NCBI RefSeq assembly: GCF_013376095.1
Contig: NZ_JAAMFN010000008.1
Span: forward strand, 56,959 to 120,958
Direction of reading: 5' to 3'
Source of the DNA: Arthrobacter sp. SDTb3-6
GTDB lineage: Bacteria; Actinomycetota; Actinomycetes; Actinomycetales; Micrococcaceae
DNA length: 64,000 nt
Below the pieces are notes generated by a model. The model did no database searches, had not been told where the DNA came from, and saw only the letters and a program-made list of their open reading frames with translations. Numbering within the stretch: position 1 is the first letter of the stretch; each line of letters starts with the position of its first letter. A program made the translations under genes and the position numbers. Shown here one piece after another: positions 24,796 to 33,088 of this stretch.

Positions 24796-25497
24796 TCAGT
24801 TGGAGCGGTTGATCATGCGGGCCACTTTTTGTTCGAGCGCCGCCAGCGTCACGTCCGGCAGCACGATGATCCCGTCCAGTTCCTTGCGGGCCCGCTTGAA
24901 GGCCGACTGCCGCTCGGCCGGGCTGGCAGCCTCATTCTCGGCAAGGTTCACGAGCTTGCGCGCCGTGCCCAGGCGTTGGCGCTCCGGCTCGCTGTACGCG
25001 GTGTCCTTGATGCGCCGGGCTTCCTTTTCCGCCACGTCGAAAGCCACATCGTAGGCGTTGACGGCGTTGCGGTAGTCGTCCCACCGGGTCTTGGCGGTGA
25101 CCTCGGCCGCGGCCACGGGGCGGAGCGCATCGGCGTCGCGCTTGGCCCGCAGGAACGCCACGGTGAGGGGTTCGCGGACGTCGGTCATCATGGGGAAGTC
25201 GATCAGCTTGCCCACATCGAGCTCGTAGTCGAGCCAGCGGCGGTTGACGGCGTCGTGGGCGTCCATGACCTTGGCGACGTCGGCCTCGGTGAAGGCCTCC
25301 GGGTCCTTGGCGAGCGTGACCTGCGGAAGCGGTGGCAGCGCGGCGGCCTCGGGGTGTTTGAGCCTGTACATTTCCATGCGCCGCTCGTGGCGTCGGTCGG
25401 AAGCCTTCGACACGGCCCGGCCCCAGCCGCCCACGATGCCTGCCAGGGGGAACGCCAGCCACCAGAAGTTGCCCACGAAGTGCCAAAAATCCTGCAT
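24796..25497 (-). CDS. Hypothetical membrane-anchored protein (233 aa)
   Basis: One hydrophobic N-terminal segment (FWWLAFPLAGIVGGWG) is followed by a long charged, mostly helical cytoplasmic region. That region has Arg/Glu-rich stretches (RRHERRMEMYRLKHPEA, EKEARRIKDTAYSEPERQR) likely to form coiled coils. No enzymatic motif is seen. The ATG at 25497 follows a G-rich stretch. Similar proteins are common and uncharacterised in Micrococcaceae, as I recall. It lies 32 bp from the next leftward gene, so the group 24796-26479 may be one unit. Confidence 0.7.
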   Translation of the reverse strand: MQDFWHFVGNFWWLAFPLAGIVGGWGRAVSKASDRRHERRMEMYRLKHPEAAALPPLPQVTLAKDPEAFTEADVAKVMDAHDAVNRRWLDYELDVGKLIDFPMMTDVREPLTVAFLRAKRDADALRPVAAAEVTAKTRWDDYRNAVNAYDVAFDVAEKEARRIKDTAYSEPERQRLGTARKLVNLAENEAASPAERQSAFKRARKELDGIIVLPDVTLAALEQKVARMINRSN

Positions 25498-25529
25498 GCC
25501 CCCATCGTCCCACCCGCCACAGCTGCGGG

Positions 25530-25730
25530 CTAATCCCCCACGAGGAAATGCCAGCCCAGCCACCACACGAACAGCAGCAGCGTGATGCGCGCGGCCCGTG
25601 TCGCAAACACCCGTCCCAGCAGCTCCCCCAGGCCGGCGAGCGCCGCCGGCCGCACGCGCGAGACCACCACCAGCGTGATCCCCGCCAGCGGCACCAGCGC
25701 GTACCCCGCCACCACCAGCACGTAAATCAT
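25530..25730 (-). CDS. Small membrane protein, DUF6186-like (66 aa)
   Basis: Two hydrophobic helices (MIYVLVVAGYALVPLAGITL and ITLLLFVWWLGWHFLVGD) separated by a basic loop with LAGLGELLGRV. The WWLGWHF ending is characteristic of a small actinobacterial family of unknown function. Its ATG overlaps the stop of the upstream gene as ATGA, so the two are translated together and probably act together in the membrane. Confidence 0.75.
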   Translation of the reverse strand: MIYVLVVAGYALVPLAGITLVVVSRVRPAALAGLGELLGRVFATRAARITLLLFVWWLGWHFLVGD

Positions 25731-26479
25731 GGCCGCCGCCCCACCCGCACCAGCGCGCCGCACGCCACCAGCCACAGCCCGGTCATGAACCAGCGGCTGG
25801 AATCGCCGTCGAACAACGGTTGCAGCAGGTCCGTCAGGGGCGGAAACACGGCCGTGTCCGCCGGGGCAAACCGGTCGATGAAGTAGGTGCCCATTTCCCA
25901 CACACACAGCAGAAGTACGACGGCGCCCCACCAGCAGGCGGCCCGCCTCACCCGGGGTGCGGGGTGCCCGGGCGCCGCGGGATTTCCAGGCGCAGCCCCG
26001 GGGGTCCGGGGCGGGTCGGGCCAGGCCACAAGAAGCATGGCGGCCCCGACGAGCCCCACAACCGCGGGTATGCCCGTGCTGTTTTCCGGGGCTAGGACCA
26101 CCACGGCCAGTGACAGCGCCCCGACGGCAGCGGCCACCGCTGGCCAGAACCAGCGCGGCAGCAGCCGTACTGCGGGCTCCCCCGCCGGGTGCTGCCGGCC
26201 GTGCGGGGTGTGCCGGCCGTGCCGGGTGATCCTGGAGTGCCGCACGGATGTGTCGACCGCCAGGGCAACCCCTGCGGCGAGGAAGATCGCTGCGTCGACG
26301 GGCACCCCGCGGTACAGGTGGAACGCGCCGGTGATGAACAGGATGGCCACCCAGGGCAGCGACAGCCACGGCGACGGACGGGCCGCCGTGCCGGGCACGG
26401 GTTGCGCCGCGCCGGCGGGGCCCACACCGTCCGGGCGCCCGGCGCCTGCGGACCTGCCCTTGTGCACGCTTCCAGCCAT
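25727..26479 (-). CDS. Hypothetical polytopic membrane protein (250 aa)
   Basis: About six hydrophobic segments (for example SLPWVAILFITGAFHLYRG, FWPAVAAAVGALSLAVVVL and WWGAVVLLLCVWEMGTYFI). A long Pro/His/Gly-rich cytoplasmic loop contains several GRH/PHGR repeats. No transporter or enzyme motif is recognised. The ATG at 26479 has only a weak upstream GGGA, so the start is uncertain. Its stop overlaps the 66-aa membrane protein, suggesting a two-component membrane unit. Confidence 0.6.
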   Translation of the reverse strand: MAGSVHKGRSAGAGRPDGVGPAGAAQPVPGTAARPSPWLSLPWVAILFITGAFHLYRGVPVDAAIFLAAGVALAVDTSVRHSRITRHGRHTPHGRQHPAGEPAVRLLPRWFWPAVAAAVGALSLAVVVLAPENSTGIPAVVGLVGAAMLLVAWPDPPRTPGAAPGNPAAPGHPAPRVRRAACWWGAVVLLLCVWEMGTYFIDRFAPADTAVFPPLTDLLQPLFDGDSSRWFMTGLWLVACGALVRVGRRP

Positions 26480-26675
26480 GTTCCCAGTCCACCACCAGCG
26501 CGCTCCCAGCGCCAGCGACAGGCGGGATGGTGGCGGGGCCGGGCACCCGGCGTCGTACGCCCCGGCGCAGCTCCCGCTACACGCCGCGGACCGGGCGGCG
26601 GACCGTGGACGCCGCAGCCATCGCAGGCTTAGGGTGGGACCGGCAGCTTCAGTCAAGCCTCGAAGGAGTACCAAC

Positions 26676-27245
26676 ATGAGCTACAAAGTGGGAGTTTTTG
26701 TCGGCAGCCTGGCCTCGGAGTCCATCAACCGCAAGCTGGCACGTGCCCTGCTCAAGCTTGCACCGCCCGAGCTTGAACTGGTGGAGATCCCCATCGGCGA
26801 CCTCCCCTTGTACAACCGCGACTACGACGCCGACTATCCCCCGGCCGGGCGAGCGTTCAAGGAAGCGGTGGCTGCCGTCGACGCCCTGATCTTTGTGACA
26901 CCGGAATACAACCGCAGTGTGCCCGGCGTGCTCAAGAACGCCATCGACTGGGGTTCGCGGCCCTGGGGCACCAATTCCTTCGCGAAGAAGCCCTCCGCCG
27001 TGACCGGCACCTCGCCGGGCCTGATCAGCACGGCCGTGGCCCAGCAGCACCTGCGCAGCATCCTCTCCTTCGTCAACTCACCCGAGCTGGCCAACCCGGA
27101 GTGCTACATCCACTTCACCGAGGGGCTCATCGACAGCGACGGCAACGTCTCGGAACCGTCCACGGAGGAGTTCCTGCGCACCTGGATGCAGGAATTCCAC
27201 CTGTTCATCGCCAAGGTGGTGGGTGCGCAGAACATCACGATTTAG
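26676..27245 (+). CDS. NADPH-dependent FMN reductase (189 aa)
   Basis: Flavodoxin-fold protein of the FMN_red family. The phosphate-binding start is VGVFVGSLASESINRKLARAL, and the family motif FVTPEYNRSVPGVLKNAIDW is complete. It probably reduces FMN or quinones with NAD(P)H in the cytoplasm. GAAGGAG lies before the ATG. Its 3' end overlaps the convergent GntR gene by 11 bases, so antisense interference between the two transcripts is possible. Confidence 0.9.
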   Translation: MSYKVGVFVGSLASESINRKLARALLKLAPPELELVEIPIGDLPLYNRDYDADYPPAGRAFKEAVAAVDALIFVTPEYNRSVPGVLKNAIDWGSRPWGTNSFAKKPSAVTGTSPGLISTAVAQQHLRSILSFVNSPELANPECYIHFTEGLIDSDGNVSEPSTEEFLRTWMQEFHLFIAKVVGAQNITI

Positions 27246-27945
27246 GTGCCTGCAGGACATAGCCCTTCAGATCATCCAAGGTCTGCACCATGTGATTGTC
27301 CATGGCCACGCGGGCCGGTTCCGGCCGGCCCGCGGTAAGCGCCGCGAGGATGGCCGCGTGCATGGCAATCGCGTTTGCCTGGATCTCCGGGACCCGCGAC
27401 GTTTCGGCACGGCGGTTTTCCAGGATGCGGTGCAGCGGCTCGAAAAGCACCGACACGAAGATGTTGCCCGAGGCGTGCAGGATGATGTCGTGAAAGGCCA
27501 GGTCCGATTCCACAAAGGCGGGCACGTCGTTGGCCGCGTGGGCCGTCCGCATCCGTTCCAGCTCGCCGGCCAGCCGTTTGAGGTCGTCCCCGGAGATGCG
27601 GGTGGCCGCCAGTTCACAGGCGCCCGTCTCCAGCATGCGCCGCAGTTCGATGAGCTGGATGGCCACGGCGGCGTCATCCCTGCCTTCGGAGACGGCCCGG
27701 AGCACGGCATGCAATGACCCCCAGGTGCCCAGCGGGTTGACGAACGTCCCCCGGCCCCGTTCCACCCGGAGAATGCGCTGGGCCTCGAGCGTCTTCATTG
27801 CCTCCCGCACGGTCATCCGGCTCACCTCGTGCTGCGCGCCCAGTTCCAGCTCGCCCGGCACCAGCGAGCCGGGCGGGAATTCACCGGCCACAATCCGGTC
27901 CAGCAAATCATCCGCCACCACCTCGGTCAGCGACTTGCGTGCCAT
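27235..27945 (-). CDS. GntR-family transcriptional regulator, FCD type (236 aa)
   Basis: Winged helix with recognition segment HEVSRMTVREAMKTLEAQRI and wing GRGTFVNP, then an FCD domain (ESDLAFHDIILHASGN carries the usual Asp/His ligands). AAGGGGA precedes the ATG at 27945. It is divergent from the DUF1537 kinase/dehydrogenase pair. The intergenic space holds a perfect AGATGTCAGACATCT palindrome at 28057-28071, the obvious operator. The ligand may be a C4 sugar acid or its phosphate. It probably represses the divergent genes and may regulate itself. Confidence 0.9.
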   Translation of the reverse strand: MARKSLTEVVADDLLDRIVAGEFPPGSLVPGELELGAQHEVSRMTVREAMKTLEAQRILRVERGRGTFVNPLGTWGSLHAVLRAVSEGRDDAAVAIQLIELRRMLETGACELAATRISGDDLKRLAGELERMRTAHAANDVPAFVESDLAFHDIILHASGNIFVSVLFEPLHRILENRRAETSRVPEIQANAIAMHAAILAALTAGRPEPARVAMDNHMVQTLDDLKGYVLQAPKS

Positions 27946-28053
27946 GCCATCCCCTTCCCCGGGTCCTTCAGGCTTTAGTTTAAGGTCCGGCACCACTGCC
28001 GCCGGGGCCCGCTTGCACATCCGCTGTGCCCCGTGCCACAATAACACTCGAAT

Positions 28054-28074
28054 GTTAGATGTCAGACATCTTAC
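28054..28074. promoter_or_regulatory. Palindromic operator before the DUF1537 kinase gene
   Basis: AGATGTC-A-GACATCT at 28057-28071 is perfectly symmetric. Two of the three flanking base pairs extend the symmetry to 28054-28074. It sits 31 bp before the kinase ATG and 112 bp before the divergent GntR start. Confidence 0.75.
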
Positions 28075-28104
28075 AAAATGCAGACCACAAAGAGGTGTGA
28101 AGAA

Positions 28105-29568
28105 ATGGTCCTTGAATCCGAGCTGCTGGGCGCGTACCCCGCCGAGGTCAGCGTCCCGGCCGGCCTGGTGGCTGCCGGGGCCGCCGCGTCCAACCGGGTG
28201 CTGATCGTGCTCGACGACGACCCCACCGGAACACAGTCCGTGGCCGGGCTGCCGGTGCTGACGCGCTGGGACGTGGCGGACTTTGACTGGGTGTTCAGGC
28301 ACCTGATCGACGGCGCCGCCGCCAAGGCCGTCTACGTCCTGACCAACACCCGCAGCCTGGACCCCGCCGAGGCCCGCGAGCGGAACCGGCAGGTCGTGGT
28401 CAATGCGCTGGCCGCAGCCCGCACGGCCGGAGTGTCCGTGGGATTCACCAGCCGCAGCGATTCCACCCTTCGCGGGCACTTCCCCCTGGAACCGGACACG
28501 ATTGCCGAAACCCTCGCCGCGGAAGGCGGCGGCGAGGTGGACGGGGTGGTCATTGTCCCGGCGTTCCCCGACGCCGGCCGCATCACGGTTGGGGGCGTCC
28601 ACTACACCCGAGGCCAGGCGGGGACACTGGTCCCGGTGGCCGAGACCGAATTCGCCCGGGACGCCACCTTCGGCTTCACCCATTCCGCCCTGGCGGACTA
28701 TGTGGAGGAGAAATCCGGCGGCCGCATCCCCGCCTCCCGCGTCACCACCGTGGACCTCACGCTGATCCGGCGCGGCACCCCGGAAGCAGGCGCCACCGCG
28801 ATCGCCGATGCCCTGGACGCCGCCACCGGCGCCACACCCATCGTGGTGGACGCCGTCACCGAAAACGACCTGCGCGTCCTGGCCCTGGGCCTGGAGGAAT
28901 CCGAACGCCGCGGCAAGTCGCTCGTGTACCGCGTGGGCCCGCCGTTCGTGCGCGCCCGGATCGGCCAGGAAATACGCGAACCCCTGTCCACTGCCGAGAT
29001 CTTCCCTGCCGGCGGCGCCCCCGGCTCCGCACGCGGCGGGCTGATCGTGGTCGGCTCCCACGTCGGCGTCACCACCCGCCAGCTCAAGGCCCTGACGGAT
29101 GCCCACCGTGCGGCATGCACCGTTGAGATCGATGTGGAAAGGCTGCTGGCCGACGGCGGCGGCACCCACGTCGCCGCCGTCGTCCGGGACATTGTGGCCG
29201 CCCTGGCGACGGGCGACGTCATCGTGCACACCAGCCGCCTGCTCATCACGGCCGACGACCCCGCGGCGAGCCTGCAGATTGCGCGCACCGTCTCGGCCGC
29301 CGTCGTCGAGGTGGTCAACCGCACGCTGCAGGCCACGCCCCCGCGCTTCGTCATCGCCAAGGGCGGCATCACGTCCTCGGACGTGGCGGCGCACGGGCTT
29401 CAAATCCGCCATGCCATTGTGCGCGGCCCCATGCTGCCGGGCATCGTGTCCCTGTGGGAACCGGTGGACGGGCCGGCCAAGGGCATCCCGTACATCGTGT
29501 TTGCCGGCAATGTGGGCGACGACCAGTCCCTGGCCGACGTTACGCGCAAGCTCAGCGCCACGTTCTGA
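28105..29568 (+). CDS. Four-carbon acid sugar kinase family protein (DUF1537; OtnK/DtnK-like), 487 aa
   Basis: Two-domain kinase family that phosphorylates 3-oxo-tetronates or threonate/erythronate. The N-terminal substrate domain shows VLDDDPTGTQSVAGLPVL, TNTRSL and FTSRSDSTLRGHF. The C-terminal nucleotide domain has IVVGSHVGVTTRQLKAL and the FVIAKGGITSSDVA and FAGNVGDDQSLADV motifs. All hallmark residues seem intact. The ATG at 28105 has GAGGTG seven bases upstream; an ATG at 28078 has none. It pairs with the dehydrogenase 24 bp downstream, matching LtnD-OtnK order in tetronate pathways, but the decarboxylase OtnC is not nearby. Confidence 0.88.
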   Translation: MVLESELLGAYPAEVSVPAGLVAAGAAASNRVLIVLDDDPTGTQSVAGLPVLTRWDVADFDWVFRHLIDGAAAKAVYVLTNTRSLDPAEARERNRQVVVNALAAARTAGVSVGFTSRSDSTLRGHFPLEPDTIAETLAAEGGGEVDGVVIVPAFPDAGRITVGGVHYTRGQAGTLVPVAETEFARDATFGFTHSALADYVEEKSGGRIPASRVTTVDLTLIRRGTPEAGATAIADALDAATGATPIVVDAVTENDLRVLALGLEESERRGKSLVYRVGPPFVRARIGQEIREPLSTAEIFPAGGAPGSARGGLIVVGSHVGVTTRQLKALTDAHRAACTVEIDVERLLADGGGTHVAAVVRDIVAALATGDVIVHTSRLLITADDPAASLQIARTVSAAVVEVVNRTLQATPPRFVIAKGGITSSDVAAHGLQIRHAIVRGPMLPGIVSLWEPVDGPAKGIPYIVFAGNVGDDQSLADVTRKLSATF

Positions 29569-29592
29569 ATCCAGTCCCTGAAGGAGACCACC

Positions 29593-30495
29593 ATGAATGC
29601 CAACTACACCGTCGCCGTCCTGGGCCTGGGTGCCATGGGCCTGCCCATGGCCACGCGCCTGGCCTCGCGGCTGTCCGTCCACGGCTATGACATTGCCGAA
29701 CCGCGGCTCAAACTCGCCTCCGCGGCTGGGATTGCGACCTTTGGTTCCGCCCGCGCCGCCGCGCAGGGCGCTGATGCGCTCCTGCTGGCCGTGCGCAACG
29801 GCGAGCAGCTCAACGAGGTCCTCTTTGGCGATGCCGGCGTGGCGCCCGTCCTGGCCCGCGGATCGGTCGTCATCCTCACCAGCACCGTCGGCACCGAGGC
29901 CATCCCGGCCACGGTGGAGCGGCTGGCCGAATACGGCGTGGAACTGGTGGATGCACCGCTGTCCGGCGGGCCAGTCCGCGCCGGCGACGGCGATCTGCTG
30001 ATCGTGGTGGGCGCCACGCCTTCGGCCCGGGAACAGGCGGCCCCGGTCCTGGACCTGTTGGCCTCCACGCTCTCGATCGTGGGCGACAACCCCGGCGACG
30101 GCCAGGCCCTGAAAACCGTCAACCAGCTGTTGTGCGGCGTCCACATTGCCGCAGCTGCCGAAGCCCTGGCCCTGGCCGACGCCCTGGGGCTTGATGCGGC
30201 CAAGACACTCTCCGCGCTCGAGGCCGGGGCGGCGGGCTCCTTCATGCTCTCCAACCGCGGCCCGCGCATCCTTCAGGCCTACGCCGACGGCGGCGCGGAC
30301 GTGCTCAGCCGCCTGGACATCTTCGTCAAGGACATGGGAATTGTTGGCAAGGCGGCGCGTGCGGCCGGCCTCGCGGCGCCCGTGGCCGCCGCAGCCGAGC
30401 AGCTCTACCTGCTGGGCCAGGCCCAAGGCCTGGCCGCTGCGGACGATTCCGCCGTGATCAAGGTTGTTGCCCCGGCCCGGCGCCACGCCGGCTAA
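29593..30495 (+). CDS. NAD(P)-dependent oxidoreductase, 3-hydroxyisobutyrate dehydrogenase family (LtnD-like), 300 aa
   Basis: Beta-hydroxyacid dehydrogenase: Rossmann motif VAVLGLGAMGLPMA, substrate motif VDAPLSGGPVRAGDGDL and catalytic lysine segment GQALKTVNQLLCGVH. The order after a DUF1537 kinase points to L-threonate or D-erythronate 2-dehydrogenase activity (LtnD). Tartronate semialdehyde reductase is an alternative. AAGGAGA precedes the ATG. It ends the two-gene operon; palindromic repeats begin 16 bp after its stop. Confidence 0.88.
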   Translation: MNANYTVAVLGLGAMGLPMATRLASRLSVHGYDIAEPRLKLASAAGIATFGSARAAAQGADALLLAVRNGEQLNEVLFGDAGVAPVLARGSVVILTSTVGTEAIPATVERLAEYGVELVDAPLSGGPVRAGDGDLLIVVGATPSAREQAAPVLDLLASTLSIVGDNPGDGQALKTVNQLLCGVHIAAAAEALALADALGLDAAKTLSALEAGAAGSFMLSNRGPRILQAYADGGADVLSRLDIFVKDMGIVGKAARAAGLAAPVAAAAEQLYLLGQAQGLAAADDSAVIKVVAPARRHAG

Positions 30496-30510
30496 CCATG
30501 GCAACAATTC

Positions 30511-30685
30511 TGCGCCGGACCCGCCGCGGGTTTGGCGCATAAGCCGGGGCCGCTTTCCTTATGCGCCGGACCCGCCGCGGGTTTCGCGCCAGTGGACAAG
30601 ATGCGCCAAACCCGGGCCCGGTTCCGCGCATAAAGAAATTCGGGCGACCCTATGCGCAAAACCGGTGCGCGAAATTGGCGCATAA
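30511..30685. repeat. Cluster of four imperfect palindromic intergenic repeats
   Basis: Units at about 30511-30542, 30559-30590, 30601-30633 and 30650-30685. Each is an inverted repeat with conserved ends ATGCGC...GCGCAT(AA) and a variable GC-rich centre (often ACCCGCCGCGGGTTT). They lie between the stops of convergent operons. REP-like elements or multiple terminators are the likely nature. Confidence 0.8.
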
Positions 30686-30752
30686 AGGCACCGCCCGACA
30701 GCCGTGTGCCGGGCCGCCGCTTACGCTGTGTGCCGGCAAGCCGCCTCGCCGC

Positions 30753-31544
30753 CTACGCCGGGCCGGCCTCCGCCAGCGCCTCGTCCAGCACGCGCCCCAG
30801 GTTGGCGGCATCGTGCGCGAACCGGCCCAGGAACAGGCCCGAGACGCCGTCCAGCTGCGGCAGCAGGCCCGGCTTGGCCGATCCCCCGTAAATGATGGGC
30901 AGCACCCCCGCACCATGCGGTTCCAGCCGCTGCCTGATGCCACGGACGACGGCGGTGACGTAGCCGGCATCTGCGGGCTCGGCCGCGCCGATGGCCCAGA
31001 CCGGTTCGTAGGCCACCACAGTGGCACCCGCGTTGTCCCAGGACCCGCCGTCCGGCGGGCCGGCGAGGGCCGCCTCCAGCTGGCGGACCACAAAGTCCGC
31101 CGCCTCTGCGGGCGTGCCCCGGCGCTGCTCCCCCACGCACAGCAGCGGGGTGATCCCCGCGGACCTGGCCTGGCGCACCTTGGCCGCCACGACGGCGTCG
31201 TCCTCGCCAAAGTGGCGGCGTCGCTCGGCATGGCCCAGCTCCACCATCCCCACGCCCAGCTCCGCGAGCATGGAGGCGGAAACCTCGCCGGTCCAGGGGC
31301 CTTCGGCCGGGCTGCAGTTCTGGGCGCCCAGCACCGCCGCGGTTCCGGCCAGGATGTCCGCAGCTGCCGGCAGCACCGGGAAGGACGGGATCACAAACGG
31401 GAGCACCCGCCCGGCAGCAAGTGCCGGGCGGGCGTCCAGTTCGGCACGCACCTGCTCCAACCAGCGCAGGCTGGCCCGGTACCCCATGTACATCTTGGTG
31501 CTGACGCCGATGTATAGCTGCGGGGTGGTTCCGGTGTGTGTCAT
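30753..31544 (-). CDS. Triose-phosphate-isomerase family protein (EryH/TpiA2-like), 263 aa
   Basis: TIM barrel with the catalytic set in place: Lys17 (GVSTKMY), His105 (VELGHAERRR) and Glu180 (VAYEPVWAIG), plus the phosphate loop YGGSAKPG. The N-terminus and DGVSGLFLGRF differ from housekeeping TpiA. Position at the end of a C4-sugar operon argues for the EryH-type reaction, interconverting tetrulose 4-phosphates, not glycolysis. Gene starts 17 bp after the MFS transporter stop. Confidence 0.87.
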   Translation of the reverse strand: MTHTGTTPQLYIGVSTKMYMGYRASLRWLEQVRAELDARPALAAGRVLPFVIPSFPVLPAAADILAGTAAVLGAQNCSPAEGPWTGEVSASMLAELGVGMVELGHAERRRHFGEDDAVVAAKVRQARSAGITPLLCVGEQRRGTPAEAADFVVRQLEAALAGPPDGGSWDNAGATVVAYEPVWAIGAAEPADAGYVTAVVRGIRQRLEPHGAGVLPIIYGGSAKPGLLPQLDGVSGLFLGRFAHDAANLGRVLDEALAEAGPA

Positions 31545-31561
31545 GTGGTGCAGTGTTCCGT

Positions 31562-32911
31562 TCAGTTGTCCAGCAGTTGGTCGGCCTTGTTCTTGAACCG
31601 GCAGGTGCCCCACATCATGAGGGCGGCAACGAACGGCAGCACGCCCAGTGCGTAGATGCCCATGGCACCGGACGCCGAGGAGAACGTTTCGTTGATGCTG
31701 GTGCGCAGGATCGGGGCGACGAATCCGCCGAGGTTTCCGAGGGAGTTGATCAGGCCGATGCCTGCGGCAGCAGCGGTGCCGGTGAGGAACGCCGTCGGGT
31801 AGGACCAGGCGATGGGGCCGATCGACAGGAAGCTGCAGACGGCCAGCGTGATGAAGATGATGCCCAGTGCCGGGAGCCCGTTGGCGCCGGCCCATGCCGA
31901 GCCGAAGATGCACAGGCCGGTGGAGACGAACAGCCACGTGCCCAGGACACGGCGGCGGATGACCGTGTGGGCGTACTTGCCGATGAAATAGCAGGCAAAG
32001 ATGCCGAAGAACCACGGCACGGCGGCCAGCAGGCCCACTGCAAGGCCCACCTTCTGCCCTGTCAGCTGCGCCACCTGCTGCGGCAGGTAGAACGTGACGC
32101 CGTAGACGGCGATCTGCAGGCAGAAGTAGATGATGGTGAAGTACCAGACCTTGCCGTTGGCCATCGCCGCGAGGACGCCGGACGGGCCGGATTCCTTGCG
32201 GAGCACGTCCTCCTGGGCCATGGCCGCCGTCAGGGCGTCCTTCTCTTCCTGCGAGAGGAACTTGGCCTTGGCGGGGCCGTTGATGAGCAGGAAGAACGCA
32301 ACAACGCCGGCGGCCACGGCAAGCATGCCCTCGATGAAGAACATGACCTGCCAGCCGTGCACGCCGGGAACCTTCTCACCGATGTTGAGCAGCCCGCCGG
32401 ACAGCGGGGAACCGATGAGCTGGGAGAACGGCTGGGCCAGGTAGAAGATGGCGAACATCTTCACGCGGTGCTTGTTGGGGAACCATTCGGCCAGGTACAT
32501 GATGATGCCGGGGAAGAGGCCGGCCTCGGTGACGCCGAGCAGGAAGCGCAGCGCGACGAAGGAGTTTTCGCCCTGGACGAAGGCAAAACAGGCGGAAACG
32601 ATGCCCCAGGTGATGGCGATGCGGGCGAGCCAGATCTTGGCGCCGACCTTTTTAAGCATCAGGTTGCTGGGGATTTCAAAGATTGCGTAGCCGATGAAGA
32701 AGATGCCGGCGCCGAGCGCATAGGCGCCGGCGGAGATTCCCTTGTCGGTCTCCAGTGCCGCCTCGGCAAAGCCGACGTTGGTGCGGTCCATGAAGGCAAC
32801 CACGTAGAGAATCACGAGCATGGGCATCAGGCGGAAAGTGGCCTTGCGGACGGCCGACTTGAGCGCCGGTGACTCCAACAACTCCTTGCTGGTGCTGGTC
32901 AGGTTGGTCAT
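31562..32911 (-). CDS. MFS transporter, anion:cation symporter (tartrate/phthalate-like) subgroup (449 aa)
   Basis: Twelve-helix importer. The start MLVILYVVAFMDRTNVGFAE and loop GIIMYLAEWFPNKHR are typical of the ACS family that carries hexuronates, tartrate and similar organic acids or polyols. The central cytoplasmic loop follows LINGPAKAKFLSQEEKDAL. It lies in the C4-sugar operon, so erythritol, threitol, erythrulose or a tetronate is the likely cargo. A 35-aa membrane peptide is encoded directly upstream. Confidence 0.9.
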   Translation of the reverse strand: MTNLTSTSKELLESPALKSAVRKATFRLMPMLVILYVVAFMDRTNVGFAEAALETDKGISAGAYALGAGIFFIGYAIFEIPSNLMLKKVGAKIWLARIAITWGIVSACFAFVQGENSFVALRFLLGVTEAGLFPGIIMYLAEWFPNKHRVKMFAIFYLAQPFSQLIGSPLSGGLLNIGEKVPGVHGWQVMFFIEGMLAVAAGVVAFFLLINGPAKAKFLSQEEKDALTAAMAQEDVLRKESGPSGVLAAMANGKVWYFTIIYFCLQIAVYGVTFYLPQQVAQLTGQKVGLAVGLLAAVPWFFGIFACYFIGKYAHTVIRRRVLGTWLFVSTGLCIFGSAWAGANGLPALGIIFITLAVCSFLSIGPIAWSYPTAFLTGTAAAAGIGLINSLGNLGGFVAPILRTSINETFSSASGAMGIYALGVLPFVAALMMWGTCRFKNKADQLLDN

Positions 32912-32969
32912 GCAGACTCCTCGTTGAGCGGTGGTGGTGCTTGGTCGAAGGTGGTGCTGAGGTCGGGTC

Positions 32970-33077
32970 TTAGCGCGGGTAGGCCATCAGGATGACGGCG
33001 CCGACGCAGGCGATGATGCCGACAAGCAGGTACAGCTTGCGGGCGGTGCTCCAGGCACCGGTGCTTTGGGGTTCCAT
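32970..33077 (-). CDS. Small single-pass membrane peptide (35 aa)
   Basis: Reading leftward from the ATG at 33077 gives MEPQSTGAWSTARKL followed by one hydrophobic helix (YLLVGIIACVGAVILMAY) and PR-stop. A near-perfect ribosome site (AGGAGGAAACC) precedes it, and it fits exactly between the SDR stop (33089) and the MFS start (32911). The ribosome site and helix make a real gene likely. It resembles small subunits annotated beside some MFS transporters and may help the neighbouring transporter fold or work. Confidence 0.7.
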   Translation of the reverse strand: MEPQSTGAWSTARKLYLLVGIIACVGAVILMAYPR

Positions 33078-33088
33078 GGTTTCCTCCT

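Noticed and set aside
27946..30540. Long leftward open frame continuing upstream of the GntR gene at 27235 through the kinase and dehydrogenase genes
   Set aside because: Only the last 236 codons match a GntR protein with its own ribosome site. The rest is antisense of two clearly recognised genes.
30511..30685. CRISPR array
   Set aside because: Units are palindromic, unequal and only four in number, without unique spacers of constant length or cas genes.
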